64,000 nucleotides of DNA, taken from NCBI GenBank assembly GCA_029945625.1, contig JAQSCW010000032.1, positions 18,611-82,610 of the forward strand, given 5' to 3'. How positions within the stretch are numbered: position 1 is the first letter of the stretch; each line of letters begins with the position of its first letter. The notes under the pieces are model-generated. The model was not told where the DNA came from, searched no databases, and worked only from the letters and a program-made list of their open reading frames with translations. Below are positions 19,717 through 28,881 of the stretch, piece by piece. Source of the stretch: a bacterium (GTDB taxonomy: Bacteria; Bacteroidota; Bacteroidia; B-17B0; Aurantibacillaceae). A program made the translations under genes and the position numbers.

Positions 19717-20586
19717 TCAATCAATCGCTTTCAAACTCAGATCCAAACTTTTTACATGATGGGTGAGGGCTCCAATCGAAATAAAGTCAACGCCACAGGC
19801 CGCATAGAGTCGAATGTTTTTTTCGGTAATACCCCCTGAAGATTCGACTTCGTATCTCCGGTTAATGAGTTTTACAGCGGCAAGGGTTTGTTTGGGTGTA
19901 AAATTATCCAACATGATGCGATCCACTCCCCCGGTGGCCAGAACAGCTTTTACATCGTCCATGGACCGCGTTTCGATCTCAATGACTAGTTTTTTCTTTT
20001 TTGTTTTGAGGTAAGAGTTCACCGATGCAATGGCCTGAGGGATCCCTCCGGCAAAATCAATATGATTGTCCTTGATAAGAATCATATCGTACAAACCAAA
20101 CCGATGGTTGGCAGCCCCACCAATGACTACCGCCCATTTTTCAAAGAACCGAAATCCGGGTGTGGTTTTGCGTGTGTCAATCACTTTTGTTTTGGTGCCC
20201 TTGCACAAACTTTGAAGGTGAAAGGTTTTGGTGGCTATGCCGCTCATGCGCTGCATCACGTTTAAAACTAATCGCTCTGCCACTAATAGATTCCTAGCGT
20301 TTCCTCCAACGGTAAATACCACATCTCCCTTCCGCACTTTGGCCCCGTCATTAATAAGTACCTTTACCTTAAGTGTTGAATCGATTTCTTTTAAGATACG
20401 TTTAGCCGCTTCAACACCCGCAAGAATGCCATCTTCCTTCACCAACAAGTGCATTTTACCTTTGTGATGTTTAGGGATGATAGAAAGGGAGGTGTGGTCC
20501 CCATCACTTACATCCTCTTGCAGAACATTGGAAATAAACTGCTTGAATCGGAAGTCCTTTTTGTGAAGCTTGATAAAATCAGTCAT
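19717..20586 (-). CDS. nadC: Nicotinate-nucleotide diphosphorylase (carboxylating)
   Basis: Quinolinate phosphoribosyltransferase, the last dedicated step of de novo NAD synthesis. 289 residues, full length. Signatures are EDVSDGDHTSLSIIP, VAERLVLNVMQRMSGIAT, DTRKTTPGFRFFEKWAVVIGG, GLYDMILIKDNHI, and the C-terminal ESSGGITEKNIRLYAACGVD. The ATG overlaps the end of the upstream DUF4783 gene by 8 bp, so the two are cotranscribed. nadA and nadB are not nearby. Confidence 0.97.
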   Translation of the reverse strand: MTDFIKLHKKDFRFKQFISNVLQEDVSDGDHTSLSIIPKHHKGKMHLLVKEDGILAGVEAAKRILKEIDSTLKVKVLINDGAKVRKGDVVFTVGGNARNLLVAERLVLNVMQRMSGIATKTFHLQSLCKGTKTKVIDTRKTTPGFRFFEKWAVVIGGAANHRFGLYDMILIKDNHIDFAGGIPQAIASVNSYLKTKKKKLVIEIETRSMDDVKAVLATGGVDRIMLDNFTPKQTLAAVKLINRRYEVESSGGITEKNIRLYAACGVDFISIGALTHHVKSLDLSLKAID

Positions 20587-20953
20587 TATCGCTTTCTATT
20601 CTGAATTGGGAAACGAGTTCGTGTCTGATCAAAATGGAAATTCTGAATTTGCCATTTGTGGTTTCGAGAGTTCCCGTAATATATTGTGAAGTAGAATTCA
20701 TAGAACTTTTGTGCGCATCGCTAAAACTCTTTACAGGATGCTTCTCAAAGAAATACTTGATATTAGCCTCCGCTTGCGACTTGCTTAATACGTCTTCCTG
20801 ATTCAGGATTTTGATGGAAACCTTTTCGTCGAAATATTTTACCAATTCCGAAGCCTTACCCAGTCGTAAAGCCGCTGCAATCTCCTCCCCCACATCAATC
20901 AAAGGGAAAGAAAGTCCAAACATAAAATACAACGAAATAAGCGCGATCTTCAT
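20579..20953 (-). CDS. Secreted DUF4783 protein
   Basis: 124 residues with a signal peptide (MKIALISLYFMFGLSFPLI). The mature part is NTF2-like in outline (LRLGKASELVKYFDEKVSIKIL, then a DVLSKSQAEANIKYFFEKHP segment). It matches DUF4783, a Bacteroidota periplasmic family. It is often found beside nadC in this phylum, as here, but no mechanism links them. Confidence 0.85.
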   Translation of the reverse strand: MKIALISLYFMFGLSFPLIDVGEEIAAALRLGKASELVKYFDEKVSIKILNQEDVLSKSQAEANIKYFFEKHPVKSFSDAHKSSMNSTSQYITGTLETTNGKFRISILIRHELVSQFRIESDND

Positions 20954-21063
20954 TTTTTATAGTAATTAGCAGAAAACTGAAACCTTAACAAGTACTTTAT
21001 TTACCTTTAGAGGCCGGTTGGAGCTTCCGCAAACAAATTTAACTAAAATTTACAAATTAATAC

Positions 21064-21537
21064 ATGCGTATTAGCCTTGTCCAGATTGATAAAACTCAGG
21101 ATTCCTACTTGACAGAAGGCATTGACATCTACCACAGGCGCCTGAAAAATTATACAGCCTTTGAGATCCTCACAATAAATGTGCCAAAACAAGTACGCCA
21201 GCGCAGCGTCAACGAGCAGAAGCTGGAAGAAGCCAAACTCATTATAAACCTTCTCAACACAGAGGATATGTTGGTTTTGCTCGATGAAAAAGGCAAAGAA
21301 CTCAGTTCGACCGAATTCTCAAAATTTATTGCCGGCAAACAAAATGCCTCCATAAAGCGCCTTATTTTCTTAATTGGCGGACCTTTCGGCTTTGATCCCC
21401 GAATCTACGAACGAGCTAATTTTACACTTTCGTTCTCAAAAATGACCTTTTCTCATCAAATGATTCGCTTGTTTTTTGTGGAGCAATTGTACAGGGCTTT
21501 TACTATCTTAAAAGGGGAAAAGTACCATCATGAATAG
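21064..21537 (+). CDS. rlmH: 23S rRNA (pseudouridine1915-N3)-methyltransferase RlmH
   Basis: SPOUT methyltransferase acting on helix 69 of 23S rRNA. 157 residues, normal length. Motifs: MLVLLDEKGKELSSTEFSKF, LIFLIGGPFGFDP (SAM-binding knot), and the C-terminal FTLSFSKMTFSHQMIRLFF and EQLYRAFTILKGEKYHHE, with the conserved terminal YHHE. Divergent from the DUF4783-nadC pair. Confidence 0.97.
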   Translation: MRISLVQIDKTQDSYLTEGIDIYHRRLKNYTAFEILTINVPKQVRQRSVNEQKLEEAKLIINLLNTEDMLVLLDEKGKELSSTEFSKFIAGKQNASIKRLIFLIGGPFGFDPRIYERANFTLSFSKMTFSHQMIRLFFVEQLYRAFTILKGEKYHHE

Positions 21538-21705
21538 AAATCAACTAGTCGCTACTAAAAGGGTTGGTATGCCTTAAGACTTGATAATTCTAATGAAAAA
21601 TACGAGGTTTTGCTTGTCGGAAAATTGGTAATACGCGCAGCAAATCCTGATTTTGACATTGAAAGGATTTAAAATAATCTATTGACCTCGGGACTAAAAT
21701 AGTGA

Positions 21706-21890
21706 GAGCGCCAGGGATTGAGCCATTTGTTTGAGCTCTTTTTTCTGAGCCTTTTCGGGCGAACAAAAAAAGCGAGTGGCGAAAGCCCGCCCCGGCTTAC
21801 AAAATAAGGCCTGCGGCAGGTGTATAACGTGCATTTGAACGAAATGGTACAAAGGCCGTAAATTTTGTTATGCCGGGGGCGCCCATTACA
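21706..21890. other. Non-coding region with several hairpins downstream of rlmH
   Basis: The 421-bp gap between rlmH and the porin has no credible gene. It is locally GC-rich and full of short complementary segments: TTTGTT (21726-21731) with AACAAA (21762-21767), GGC-GAAA-GCC with a GNRA-type loop (21778-21787), and GTATAAC (21822-21828) facing GTTATGC (21867-21873). A short frame, about 40 codons from 21566 with no start codon, may be a gene fragment. This could be a structured RNA, a mobile-element end or decayed DNA. Confidence 0.35.
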
Positions 21891-21958
21891 CTATAAAACC
21901 TTTGCCGGAAAATAAAATTTTTGTTCGAACATGCTCTTCAGCGTATCCTAAACTGAAC

Positions 21959-23863
21959 TCAATCAAAAAAAGTCCAGCTTAAGCCAAAACGAAAGGCTCT
22001 ATCGGCTTGGTAATAGCCGGGCACAAAAAAGTAATTAGTTCCCACGAGCCCCTGAAGCACATTTTCCACTTTAAAGAAGAATGACACCGGTCGGATTCGT
22101 GCATTCAGATACACATCCACATAAGGATACGGACTGGTTTCCACTTTGTCCTGTAAATAGAATACCTGGGTGGCCGGCATATAATTATAGGGAGTAAATC
22201 CTTCATAGATCTGCACTTGTGAACCAATTTGCAATTGAAGATTATTCTTAAATAAATTGCCATTGTAAAACAGTTTTACTGTACTCACATTGCCCGGAAT
22301 ACGCACATACGTAGGACGTGTGCTGGACTGATACACATGATTTAAGCCAATTCCCAAGTGTTTGAAAAACACTTTGGCGAAATTTAAAGAAAGGGCGGTA
22401 TTTGAAATGGGGCTATTGTACTGAGCGGGCAAGGCATTTCGGTCAAAATACAGAAAGTGGTTTACATTTTGCTGATACACATTGAACTGTAAACTTTTTC
22501 CCAAATTAAATTTAAGTTTGATTTGTAATTGTTCTTGAGGTTTGTACCCCAAATTAAACCACTCAAAATGATTACTTACCCAATAATTATAAATATAATC
22601 GGGGTTACGACGTTCATACGAGATAGCCAGGAAAATAGACCTCTTCTTAATAGGATTAATGTCAACAAAGGAACTAAGTTCTGCTCTATAGTTTCCTGCA
22701 TTGGTGCCCTCAAGCACATACTGAGCATTCACGTGGTTTTCAATTGAACGGGTGAATGGCGTTAAGGAATCTTTGTTTTTGAATATTTTTTTATAAACTG
22801 CATCTCCCTGGGCACTGGTGTTAGAAAACAAACTGTCGGCATACTGCCATACACGGTTGTGTTCATTTTTTATTCCCACCGAAAATGCCCGATTCTTGTC
22901 GCGGCTCTTTACCGCATAATCTACCTCATTTGCAAACTGTCGCACCAACGAACTATCGTGGGTTTGGATAGTATCCTTGTAGGCCACATGATAAAACCCG
23001 TCTTGTGCAATATGCGTATCCTTATATTTAAATACTTGATTGGTGAATTTTGTCTTTATCTGTATAAATTGATCGTAGGCACGGGTTGAATCGCTTTTTT
23101 TATTTAGTTTAAAATAGGGATTAAACATGGCTTTTGTTTCTCTGTTATCGCGACTCGCATTTGAAATGTTGTAGGGAAGAACTTCTTTAATCACCAAAAT
23201 AGTGGTATCATTCAGGGGACTCTTAATCCCCCCGTTCTCATTATTTTTATTACTGTTATTCAGCAAATACAGATAGTACCCGGCACGTTTTTTCTTGGTT
23301 TCATAATTACTGCTGATGTATAAATTATTGGTATAGGTGGTTTGCCGTTTGTAGTATCCAATGGAAGTATAGCGTTGAAAGCCCATGGTTACGTTTACTT
23401 TGTCTTTATACGTATGCGTGAACAACATCTTAAAAATTTGCAAATTCTTTGCGCCGGCAATGCCTGTAAGATTGGCATAGGGACCTTTACTGCGGTAATA
23501 TTGCACCTGTTCTTCCGTAAATCGATCTTGCTGGGTGGGAGGTTGAAAGAATCTGAACCCCACATTATCACTTTTGTACGTCAACATATAATGTGGGGAA
23601 GGCAAACCAATATTTCCCATAAAATTTCGCGGGAAAAAATTTGAAAATTCGGTTAACGAAGTATCCGGGTAAGAATAGCGGTACTGAGTTACAAGATTGT
23701 TTTTTTCAGACTTTACCCTCAGGTACAGTGGGTCGGTGGAATAAAATACCTGCGCGTTTCCACCAATAAAATACAGGGTTAAGAACAGCAAAAGAACTTT
23801 TTCAAAAGTTCCCAATCTGTTTTTATCTCTGTTCATGCACTGCATAGGGGTCGAAAATTTCAT
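21959..23863 (-). CDS. Putative outer-membrane porin (Porin_10 family)
   Basis: 634 residues with an N-terminal signal anchor (KVLLLFLTLYFIGGNAQ) and a beta-strand-rich remainder of alternating aromatic and polar residues ending in a C-terminal aromatic (RFGLSWTFFD). Segments such as YSYPDTSLTEFSNFFPRNFM, GNIGLPSPHYMLTY and FFQPPTQQDRFTEEQVQYYR match the Bacteroidota putative-porin family PF14121. Several ATGs lie close together at the start; the first is annotated. Substrate unknown. Monocistronic as far as can be seen. Confidence 0.85.
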   Translation of the reverse strand: MKFSTPMQCMNRDKNRLGTFEKVLLLFLTLYFIGGNAQVFYSTDPLYLRVKSEKNNLVTQYRYSYPDTSLTEFSNFFPRNFMGNIGLPSPHYMLTYKSDNVGFRFFQPPTQQDRFTEEQVQYYRSKGPYANLTGIAGAKNLQIFKMLFTHTYKDKVNVTMGFQRYTSIGYYKRQTTYTNNLYISSNYETKKKRAGYYLYLLNNSNKNNENGGIKSPLNDTTILVIKEVLPYNISNASRDNRETKAMFNPYFKLNKKSDSTRAYDQFIQIKTKFTNQVFKYKDTHIAQDGFYHVAYKDTIQTHDSSLVRQFANEVDYAVKSRDKNRAFSVGIKNEHNRVWQYADSLFSNTSAQGDAVYKKIFKNKDSLTPFTRSIENHVNAQYVLEGTNAGNYRAELSSFVDINPIKKRSIFLAISYERRNPDYIYNYWVSNHFEWFNLGYKPQEQLQIKLKFNLGKSLQFNVYQQNVNHFLYFDRNALPAQYNSPISNTALSLNFAKVFFKHLGIGLNHVYQSSTRPTYVRIPGNVSTVKLFYNGNLFKNNLQLQIGSQVQIYEGFTPYNYMPATQVFYLQDKVETSPYPYVDVYLNARIRPVSFFFKVENVLQGLVGTNYFFVPGYYQADRAFRFGLSWTFFD

Positions 23864-23957
23864 CGTCCGACAAGGGTCAACGAATTGTAATTATGGAAAA
23901 ATTAACAGCGATACACTTCAGCACCATATTTTGCCGGTTCTTTGTTATTTATTCGTA

Positions 23958-24989
23958 TTACAGCTTTCCGAAAAAATGTTCTTCCACATCAAATGTTGAT
24001 TTTAAACCCACCTCCTTAAAATCAGTCTTGATCCAATGATCGGCTATTTTCCTTCCTTTTTCTTTAAGATCGAGAAAAAACTCCCAGGAGATGTTCATTT
24101 TACTGCTCTGACTTAATTGGCTCAGTGCTTCGTAGCCGCTAATAGTGTGCACAAAGATCTCCCGGTTATTTTTATCATCTACTTTTAAGATCCCGTTTCG
24201 TAACAACTCGTTTCGGTAATGGATCAGTTTCATTTCGTTGATCAAACTGCTGTTAAAGGAGATCTCATTCACCCGGTCGGCGATGTCGCGCGCGGTGGTG
24301 GGCACCGAATTGATGTTGATGGAATTAATTTTAATGAGCACAATATCGTGAATATCGGTATTGGTAATGAGGGGAGAAATAGGCGGATTGCCCATATATC
24401 CACCATCCCAATAAAATTGACCATCTATTTCAACAGCCTGAAACAAAAATGGTAAACAGGCAGAAGCCAAAACTGCATCCACGGTGATCTCTTTGTTGGT
24501 GAAAATCTTTGCACGGTTTGTTTTTACATTCGTGGCACAGATAAACAACTTTTTTTTATTATAGAGATGCAGCTCTTCAAAGTCGATCAAACTGTTGAGT
24601 ATGTCTTTAAGCGGATTGTAGTTGAAGGGATTAAAATTGTATGGCGACAAAAATTGCGACATCACATTAAACATCATGTAGCCCGGACTATTATGAATGT
24701 CGCCATTGCTATAGGCCTTGTCGAACATACTCGGCTTAAAAATAGAACTGCCGGTCTGTGCAATTTTTCGCCACAGTTGTTCCATCAATTCCTTTGCCTT
24801 TGTGGGTCCACCAAGGTGCAAACCGTAGGCACAGGTTACCGCATTTACAGCGCCGGCACTCGTACCGCACATCGCTTCCGCCACAATAACGTCCTCTTCC
24901 AAAAGCCTGTCGAGCACTCCCCATGTAAAAGCTCCATGTGCGCCCCCACCCTGCAATGCAATGCCTACATGTTTTTTAGTTTTACTCAT
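23958..24989 (-). CDS. Patatin-like phospholipase
   Basis: Predicted serine acyl hydrolase of 343 residues. The oxyanion-hole motif (ALQGGGAHGAFTWGVL), the nucleophile elbow G-T-S-A-G, and the Asp of the catalytic dyad (FYWDGGYMGNPPI, D-G-G) are all present. No signal peptide is seen, so it is cytoplasmic or peripheral. I chose the ATG at 24989 rather than the TTG two codons upstream. The family includes lipases and phospholipases; natural substrate not evident. Confidence 0.93.
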   Translation of the reverse strand: MSKTKKHVGIALQGGGAHGAFTWGVLDRLLEEDVIVAEAMCGTSAGAVNAVTCAYGLHLGGPTKAKELMEQLWRKIAQTGSSIFKPSMFDKAYSNGDIHNSPGYMMFNVMSQFLSPYNFNPFNYNPLKDILNSLIDFEELHLYNKKKLFICATNVKTNRAKIFTNKEITVDAVLASACLPFLFQAVEIDGQFYWDGGYMGNPPISPLITNTDIHDIVLIKINSININSVPTTARDIADRVNEISFNSSLINEMKLIHYRNELLRNGILKVDDKNNREIFVHTISGYEALSQLSQSSKMNISWEFFLDLKEKGRKIADHWIKTDFKEVGLKSTFDVEEHFFGKL

Positions 24990-25093
24990 TTTCAATTTTT
25001 ATAACTATAAATTTATCCTTTTAAAAAACAACCGCGGTCACATTTGCCTTTAATTAACAGAAACCCCCGGGCAAAATGCAATTTCCCACACAC

Positions 25094-26128
25094 TCACAAG
25101 GCGTTAAGACCCTGTATGGCGGGTTCATAATTTGGCGATAAACGCAAACACATGGCGAAATCAGCTTTTGCGCTCACCCTATCATGAAGTAACGTATACG
25201 TGTATGCACGCGCATAATAAGCTGCAACAAAGTTGTTATTGATCTCAATGGCTTTTGTGAAGTGTTCCAGTGCCTTTTTTGGATCCTTTTTGAACTCCAG
25301 ATAAATGGCGCCTAAATTATATTGGCAATTGTCGCACGTTTTGTTTGTGGCAATAATATCCTCGTATGCTTTGATGGCCTCGTCTGTCTTTTTTAGATCC
25401 TGCAGTAATTTGGCCCGGGCATAAAGTGCTTTTGCGTTGGAGGGATTAAGGCGCAACACATTGGCGTAATAATCCAATGCCAGAGGATTTTTTTTGGCCG
25501 CGAAGAGCACACCCAAATCGTAATGAGCGTCTTCCATTTTACTGTCTTGTTCAATGGCAGTTTGTAAACTTGATATCGCCCTGTTCGTATCTCCGCTTTC
25601 ACGATAAATACTTCCTTTAATAAAATACGCCTTGGCCAAATTTTCATTGATGCGCAGCGCTTTGTTCACAAAGTCAATTCCTTCTTGATAACGCTGTACG
25701 AGGTAATACAATTCAGCAAGTTTTAATAGAGCTTCGGTATTGTTGGGAAATTTTTTGGCCGTGATCTCAAGAAGTTCTTTCGACAAACGCGTGCTGTTTT
25801 GCGCGAAGTACACGTCGGCCAGCGTGAGGTAGAAATTAGCTTGTGTACTATCGAGTTTTATGGCACGTTTCGAATCATTTATGGCTTCGTTAAATTCATG
25901 CAAACCCAAATAAACGCGTGCCCTTTTTTCATACAGAGCTGCTTCACCTGGTGTTGCCAAGAGCTGTGCATTTATGGCTTTTAATTCGGGAGAATTAAGT
26001 TTGATACTGAGGCTGTCGGCCTTTTGGGCGCTCTGCGTCAGGTCGTCCTGTTTAGAAGCGCTTTGGGTGCAGGCCCCCGGCACAAATAAGAATAAAAGAA
26101 TAAAAAAGCGAACTATTTTAGAAACCAT
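25094..26128 (-). CDS. TPR-repeat lipoprotein
   Basis: About 344 residues: a signal sequence ending in a lipobox-like site (LLFLFVPGAC), then seven to eight tetratricopeptide repeats over about residues 55-344 (for example NEAINDSKRAIKLDSTQANF, LAKAYFIKGSIYRESGDTNR). TPR proteins of this type serve as scaffolds in envelope complexes. Three ATGs are possible; the one at 26128, just after the upstream stop, gives the best signal peptide. The gene follows the Fe-S protein gene by 4 bp and is probably in the same operon. Confidence 0.85.
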   Translation of the reverse strand: MVSKIVRFFILLFLFVPGACTQSASKQDDLTQSAQKADSLSIKLNSPELKAINAQLLATPGEAALYEKRARVYLGLHEFNEAINDSKRAIKLDSTQANFYLTLADVYFAQNSTRLSKELLEITAKKFPNNTEALLKLAELYYLVQRYQEGIDFVNKALRINENLAKAYFIKGSIYRESGDTNRAISSLQTAIEQDSKMEDAHYDLGVLFAAKKNPLALDYYANVLRLNPSNAKALYARAKLLQDLKKTDEAIKAYEDIIATNKTCDNCQYNLGAIYLEFKKDPKKALEHFTKAIEINNNFVAAYYARAYTYTLLHDRVSAKADFAMCLRLSPNYEPAIQGLNAL

Positions 26129-26132
26129 TTTA

Positions 26133-26942
26133 TTAAAGATCATTTGCATTCGCTATAAGTTCGGCCACATCCAACACCTTGGTTTTTTCTTCCTTATTAA
26201 AATGTTTTACGCCGTCGGTCATCATGGTATTACAAAAAGGACAAGCTACCGCAATAATGTCGGGTTGGAGGTCCAGGGCTTCCTGCGCACGTTCGTTATT
26301 TACTTCCTTATTACCCTGCGGCGATTCCACATACGCTTTTTCCGATTCTTTAAACATTTGTGCCCCACCCGCTCCGCAGCAGAGTCCTTTGGCTTTGCTA
26401 CGTTTCATCTCCAGCAATTCCACATCCAACTTTCTGATGATCTCACGCGGAGCTTCGTACACATTGTTAGCACGACCCAAATAACAAGGATCGTGAAACA
26501 CAATTTTTTTGCCGGTAAAAACGCCACCTTCCACTTTTAATTTTCCTTCATCAATCAATTGCTGCACGAGTTGGGTATGATGCACCACTTCATAATTTCC
26601 ACCCAAAGCGGGGTACTCGTTTTTAAGTGTATTAAAACAATGCGGACAGCCCGTCACTATTTTTTTCACAGCGTAGCCATTCATTACCTGAATGTTCTGC
26701 ATGGCCTGCATTTGAAACAAAAATTCGTTTCCCGCTCGTTTGGCAGGATCACCGCTGCAACCCTCTTCCATACCAAGTATGGCAAACTTTATGTTCACAT
26801 GATTCAAAATGCGCACAATGGCTTTGGTGATCTTTTTGGCGCGATCGTCGAAACTTCCGGAGCAACCCACCCAGAATAAGATCTCGGGGGATTCTCCTTT
26901 TGCGAGCATCTCGGCCATAGTAGGAACTGTTAGTGTTGACAT
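26133..26942 (-). CDS. CCG-domain (Fe-S)-binding protein, HdrB/GlpC-like
   Basis: 269 residues with two cysteine-rich CCG domains of the heterodisulfide reductase subunit B type. The first contains WVGCSGSFDD, EEGCSGDPAKRAG and TGCPHCFNTL; the second has HDPCYLGR, GLCCGAGGAQM and ACPFCNTMM. Such proteins pair with a 4Fe-4S dicluster partner; that partner is very likely the membrane protein at 27562-28869, with an unrelated gene inserted between. Together they would form an electron-transfer module linking the quinone pool to a dehydrogenase. The physiological donor is not clear. Confidence 0.9.
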   Translation of the reverse strand: MSTLTVPTMAEMLAKGESPEILFWVGCSGSFDDRAKKITKAIVRILNHVNIKFAILGMEEGCSGDPAKRAGNEFLFQMQAMQNIQVMNGYAVKKIVTGCPHCFNTLKNEYPALGGNYEVVHHTQLVQQLIDEGKLKVEGGVFTGKKIVFHDPCYLGRANNVYEAPREIIRKLDVELLEMKRSKAKGLCCGAGGAQMFKESEKAYVESPQGNKEVNNERAQEALDLQPDIIAVACPFCNTMMTDGVKHFNKEEKTKVLDVAELIANANDL

Positions 26943-26947
26943 ATTTA

Positions 26948-27355
26948 TTAAGTTTTTAAGTTGGCAGGAGCAGTCGGCAGACTTGAACCCGAAAATTTCT
27001 CGGGAGCGTTCATCATACTTCCTAACATTCTACCCACCTGATAGTATTCCTCTGTAATTGTGTTATGGGCGACTTCATCCAAATATCCGCAATCTCTTGA
27101 GAAATCCAGAAACACTAATGTCTCGGCGCACTCTCCATCAGCATCACTTAGTTTCGACACAAAATGTTTCGGGTAAATTCTTTTACGATAGCTCTCGGCC
27201 AAATTTGCACACACCGATCGCGACGACCTCCTGATCTGATCTGTCAAGGAATACAATTCTTCTTTAGGAAAATTCTTTGATTTACTGTAAATCAGCATTG
27301 CTGCTGCATATGCCTTCTTATAAACTATCAAATCCTTGAAACCTTGATTTTTCAT
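26948..27355 (-). CDS. Four-helix-bundle protein of the S23 / 23S rRNA intervening-sequence family
   Basis: About 135 residues. It starts KNQGFKDLIVYKKAYAAAM and has the family hallmarks SLTDQIRRSSRSVCANLAES and SKLSDADGECAETLVFLDF. The family (PF05635) was named for ORFs inside 23S rRNA insertions, but most members in Bacteroidota stand alone and their function is unknown. The last dozen codons (SGSSLPTAPANLKT) are made of the flanking CTGCC repeat, so the natural C terminus was probably extended by repeat DNA. It interrupts a pair of Fe-S genes, consistent with insertion as a module. I chose the ATG at 27355. Confidence 0.9.
   Translation of the reverse strand: MKNQGFKDLIVYKKAYAAAMLIYSKSKNFPKEELYSLTDQIRRSSRSVCANLAESYRKRIYPKHFVSKLSDADGECAETLVFLDFSRDCGYLDEVAHNTITEEYYQVGRMLGSMMNAPEKFSGSSLPTAPANLKT
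26960..26980. repeat. CTGCC-type repeat remnant, 3' side of the S23 gene
   Basis: On the minus strand CTGCCGACTG-CTC-CTGCCAAC resembles the unit of the tandem array on the other side of the S23 gene. It is translated as the end of the S23 protein. Confidence 0.55.
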
Positions 27356-27420
27356 GCTGTTTTTTTTTGGGTTAAACATTTAAATTATTTATTTTTTTGC
27401 TATGTTTCTTCCAAAGCCCC

Positions 27421-27502
27421 CTGCCAACTGCTTACTGCCAACTGCTTACTGCCAACTGCTTACTGCCAACTGCTTACTGCCAACTGCCTACTGCTTACTG
27501 CC
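27421..27502 (+). repeat. Tandem repeat, 14-bp unit CTGCCAACTGCTTA
   Basis: Four exact consecutive copies from 27421, then a fifth with one change (CCTA) and a partial sixth. It lies 66 bp upstream of the S23 gene start. Frames crossing it are not genes. Confidence 0.95.
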
Positions 27503-27561
27503 TTCAACTTCCAAACTCTCAATGTACCTTAGTGTACTAAGTGTCTTAGTGGTGAAGTATT

Positions 27562-28869
27562 TTAGCTTTCACCAACCCAATTCCCCCTATCGGCCGGTGA
27601 AAACTGCCAGGGCGCACTGTTGTTTTCAATATTGCTAAACATGCCATTCAGCTCGGCCGGGGCCTGACTTTGTTCCATTACCAAATACCTGCGAATATCA
27701 ATGATAATAGCCAGTGGATCGATGTTTACGGGACATTCCTGCACACAGGCATTACAGGTATTGCAGGCCCAGACTTCCTCAGCAGAAATATAATCTCCCA
27801 CCAATGATTTGCCGTCATCCACAAACACCCCTTTGTTTTTATCCATGTTTCGTCCCACTTCCTCCATGCGATCACGGGTATCCATCATTATTTTACGTGG
27901 CGATAATTTTTTTCCGGTGATGTTTTGAGGACAAGAGGAGGTACATCGTCCGCACTCGGTGCAGGTGTAAGCGTCCATCAAATTTTTCCAACTCAGATCC
28001 TGAACGTCTTTTACTCCAAAGCGTGGCGGATTATTAGGATCGGTTTTTGGTTGATAGGCAGGGTCAAAATTGGGAGCCACCACATCGGTAACACTGTCGA
28101 GTGTATTTAATTGTCCCTTACTTTTTAAATTAGAAAAGTATGTATTTGGAAAAGCCAATAAAATATGCAGGTGTTTTGAATACGGCAGGTAATTCAGAAA
28201 AGCAAAGATCCCCACAATATGCAGCCACCAGCAAAAGCGCTCTAAAAAAATGAGGTTGCCATCTGATAAACCACTCATATAAGGTGCAATTAAGCCACTC
28301 ACCGGAAAACTTCCCGCCTGATGATACTGTTCGTTACCGCGCAATTGAAGATTTTGGTCGGCCCCGTTCATCAGCATGAGAGCAGTCATCAATACCATTT
28401 CTGTAATCAGAATGGCATTTGCGTCCATCCTTGGCCAGCCCTTTAATTCGGCATTCCAAAAACGCTTTACCTTTCCCACATTACGACGCAGCCAAAAAAC
28501 AACAACTCCAATAAATACACCGGTGGCAAGAATCTCAAAGAAAGCAATCAAAAAACTATAAAAACTTCCCAAAAAACTAAAAGCACGATGTTGATGAAGG
28601 ATACCATCCACAAACATTTCAAGCACTTCAATATTAATAAGTACAAACCCAACATATACCAAAATGTGCATGATGCCGCTGAGGGGTCGTGTCACCATTT
28701 TACTCTGGCCAAATGCCACCAGCAGCATGGTTTTTAGGCGTTCACCTTTATTGTCGGTAATGGGGAAATCGCGTCCAATAAAAATATTTCTCCGAATTTT
28801 GCGGGCATTGATATAAAAGAAGGTGCCGGCACCACTAAAAAGAATGCAGAATATAATGGAGCTGATCAT
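27562..28869 (-). CDS. Membrane-bound 4Fe-4S dicluster protein, HdrE/HdrD-like
   Basis: 435 residues. The N-terminal half has five or six hydrophobic helices with histidines placed as in di-heme cytochrome b-like subunits (for example [41 protein letters not shown]). The C-terminal half binds two 4Fe-4S clusters: [13 protein letters not shown] and [13 protein letters not shown]. It fits a membrane quinone-linked electron carrier that hands electrons to a CCG-domain protein, here the one at 26133-26942. The two genes are about 0.6 kb apart, separated by the S23 gene and its repeats. Confidence 0.88.
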   Translation of the reverse strand: MISSIIFCILFSGAGTFFYINARKIRRNIFIGRDFPITDNKGERLKTMLLVAFGQSKMVTRPLSGIMHILVYVGFVLINIEVLEMFVDGILHQHRAFSFLGSFYSFLIAFFEILATGVFIGVVVFWLRRNVGKVKRFWNAELKGWPRMDANAILITEMVLMTALMLMNGADQNLQLRGNEQYHQAGSFPVSGLIAPYMSGLSDGNLIFLERFCWWLHIVGIFAFLNYLPYSKHLHILLAFPNTYFSNLKSKGQLNTLDSVTDVVAPNFDPAYQPKTDPNNPPRFGVKDVQDLSWKNLMDAYTCTECGRCTSSCPQNITGKKLSPRKIMMDTRDRMEEVGRNMDKNKGVFVDDGKSLVGDYISAEEVWACNTCNACVQECPVNIDPLAIIIDIRRYLVMEQSQAPAELNGMFSNIENNSAPWQFSPADRGNWVGES

Positions 28870-28881
28870 AATCTATTGGTT

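Noticed and set aside
27344..27638. Plus-strand frames across the CTGCCAACTGCTTA array
   Set aside because: Translation of a tandem repeat ([12 protein letters not shown] repeats); not protein-like.
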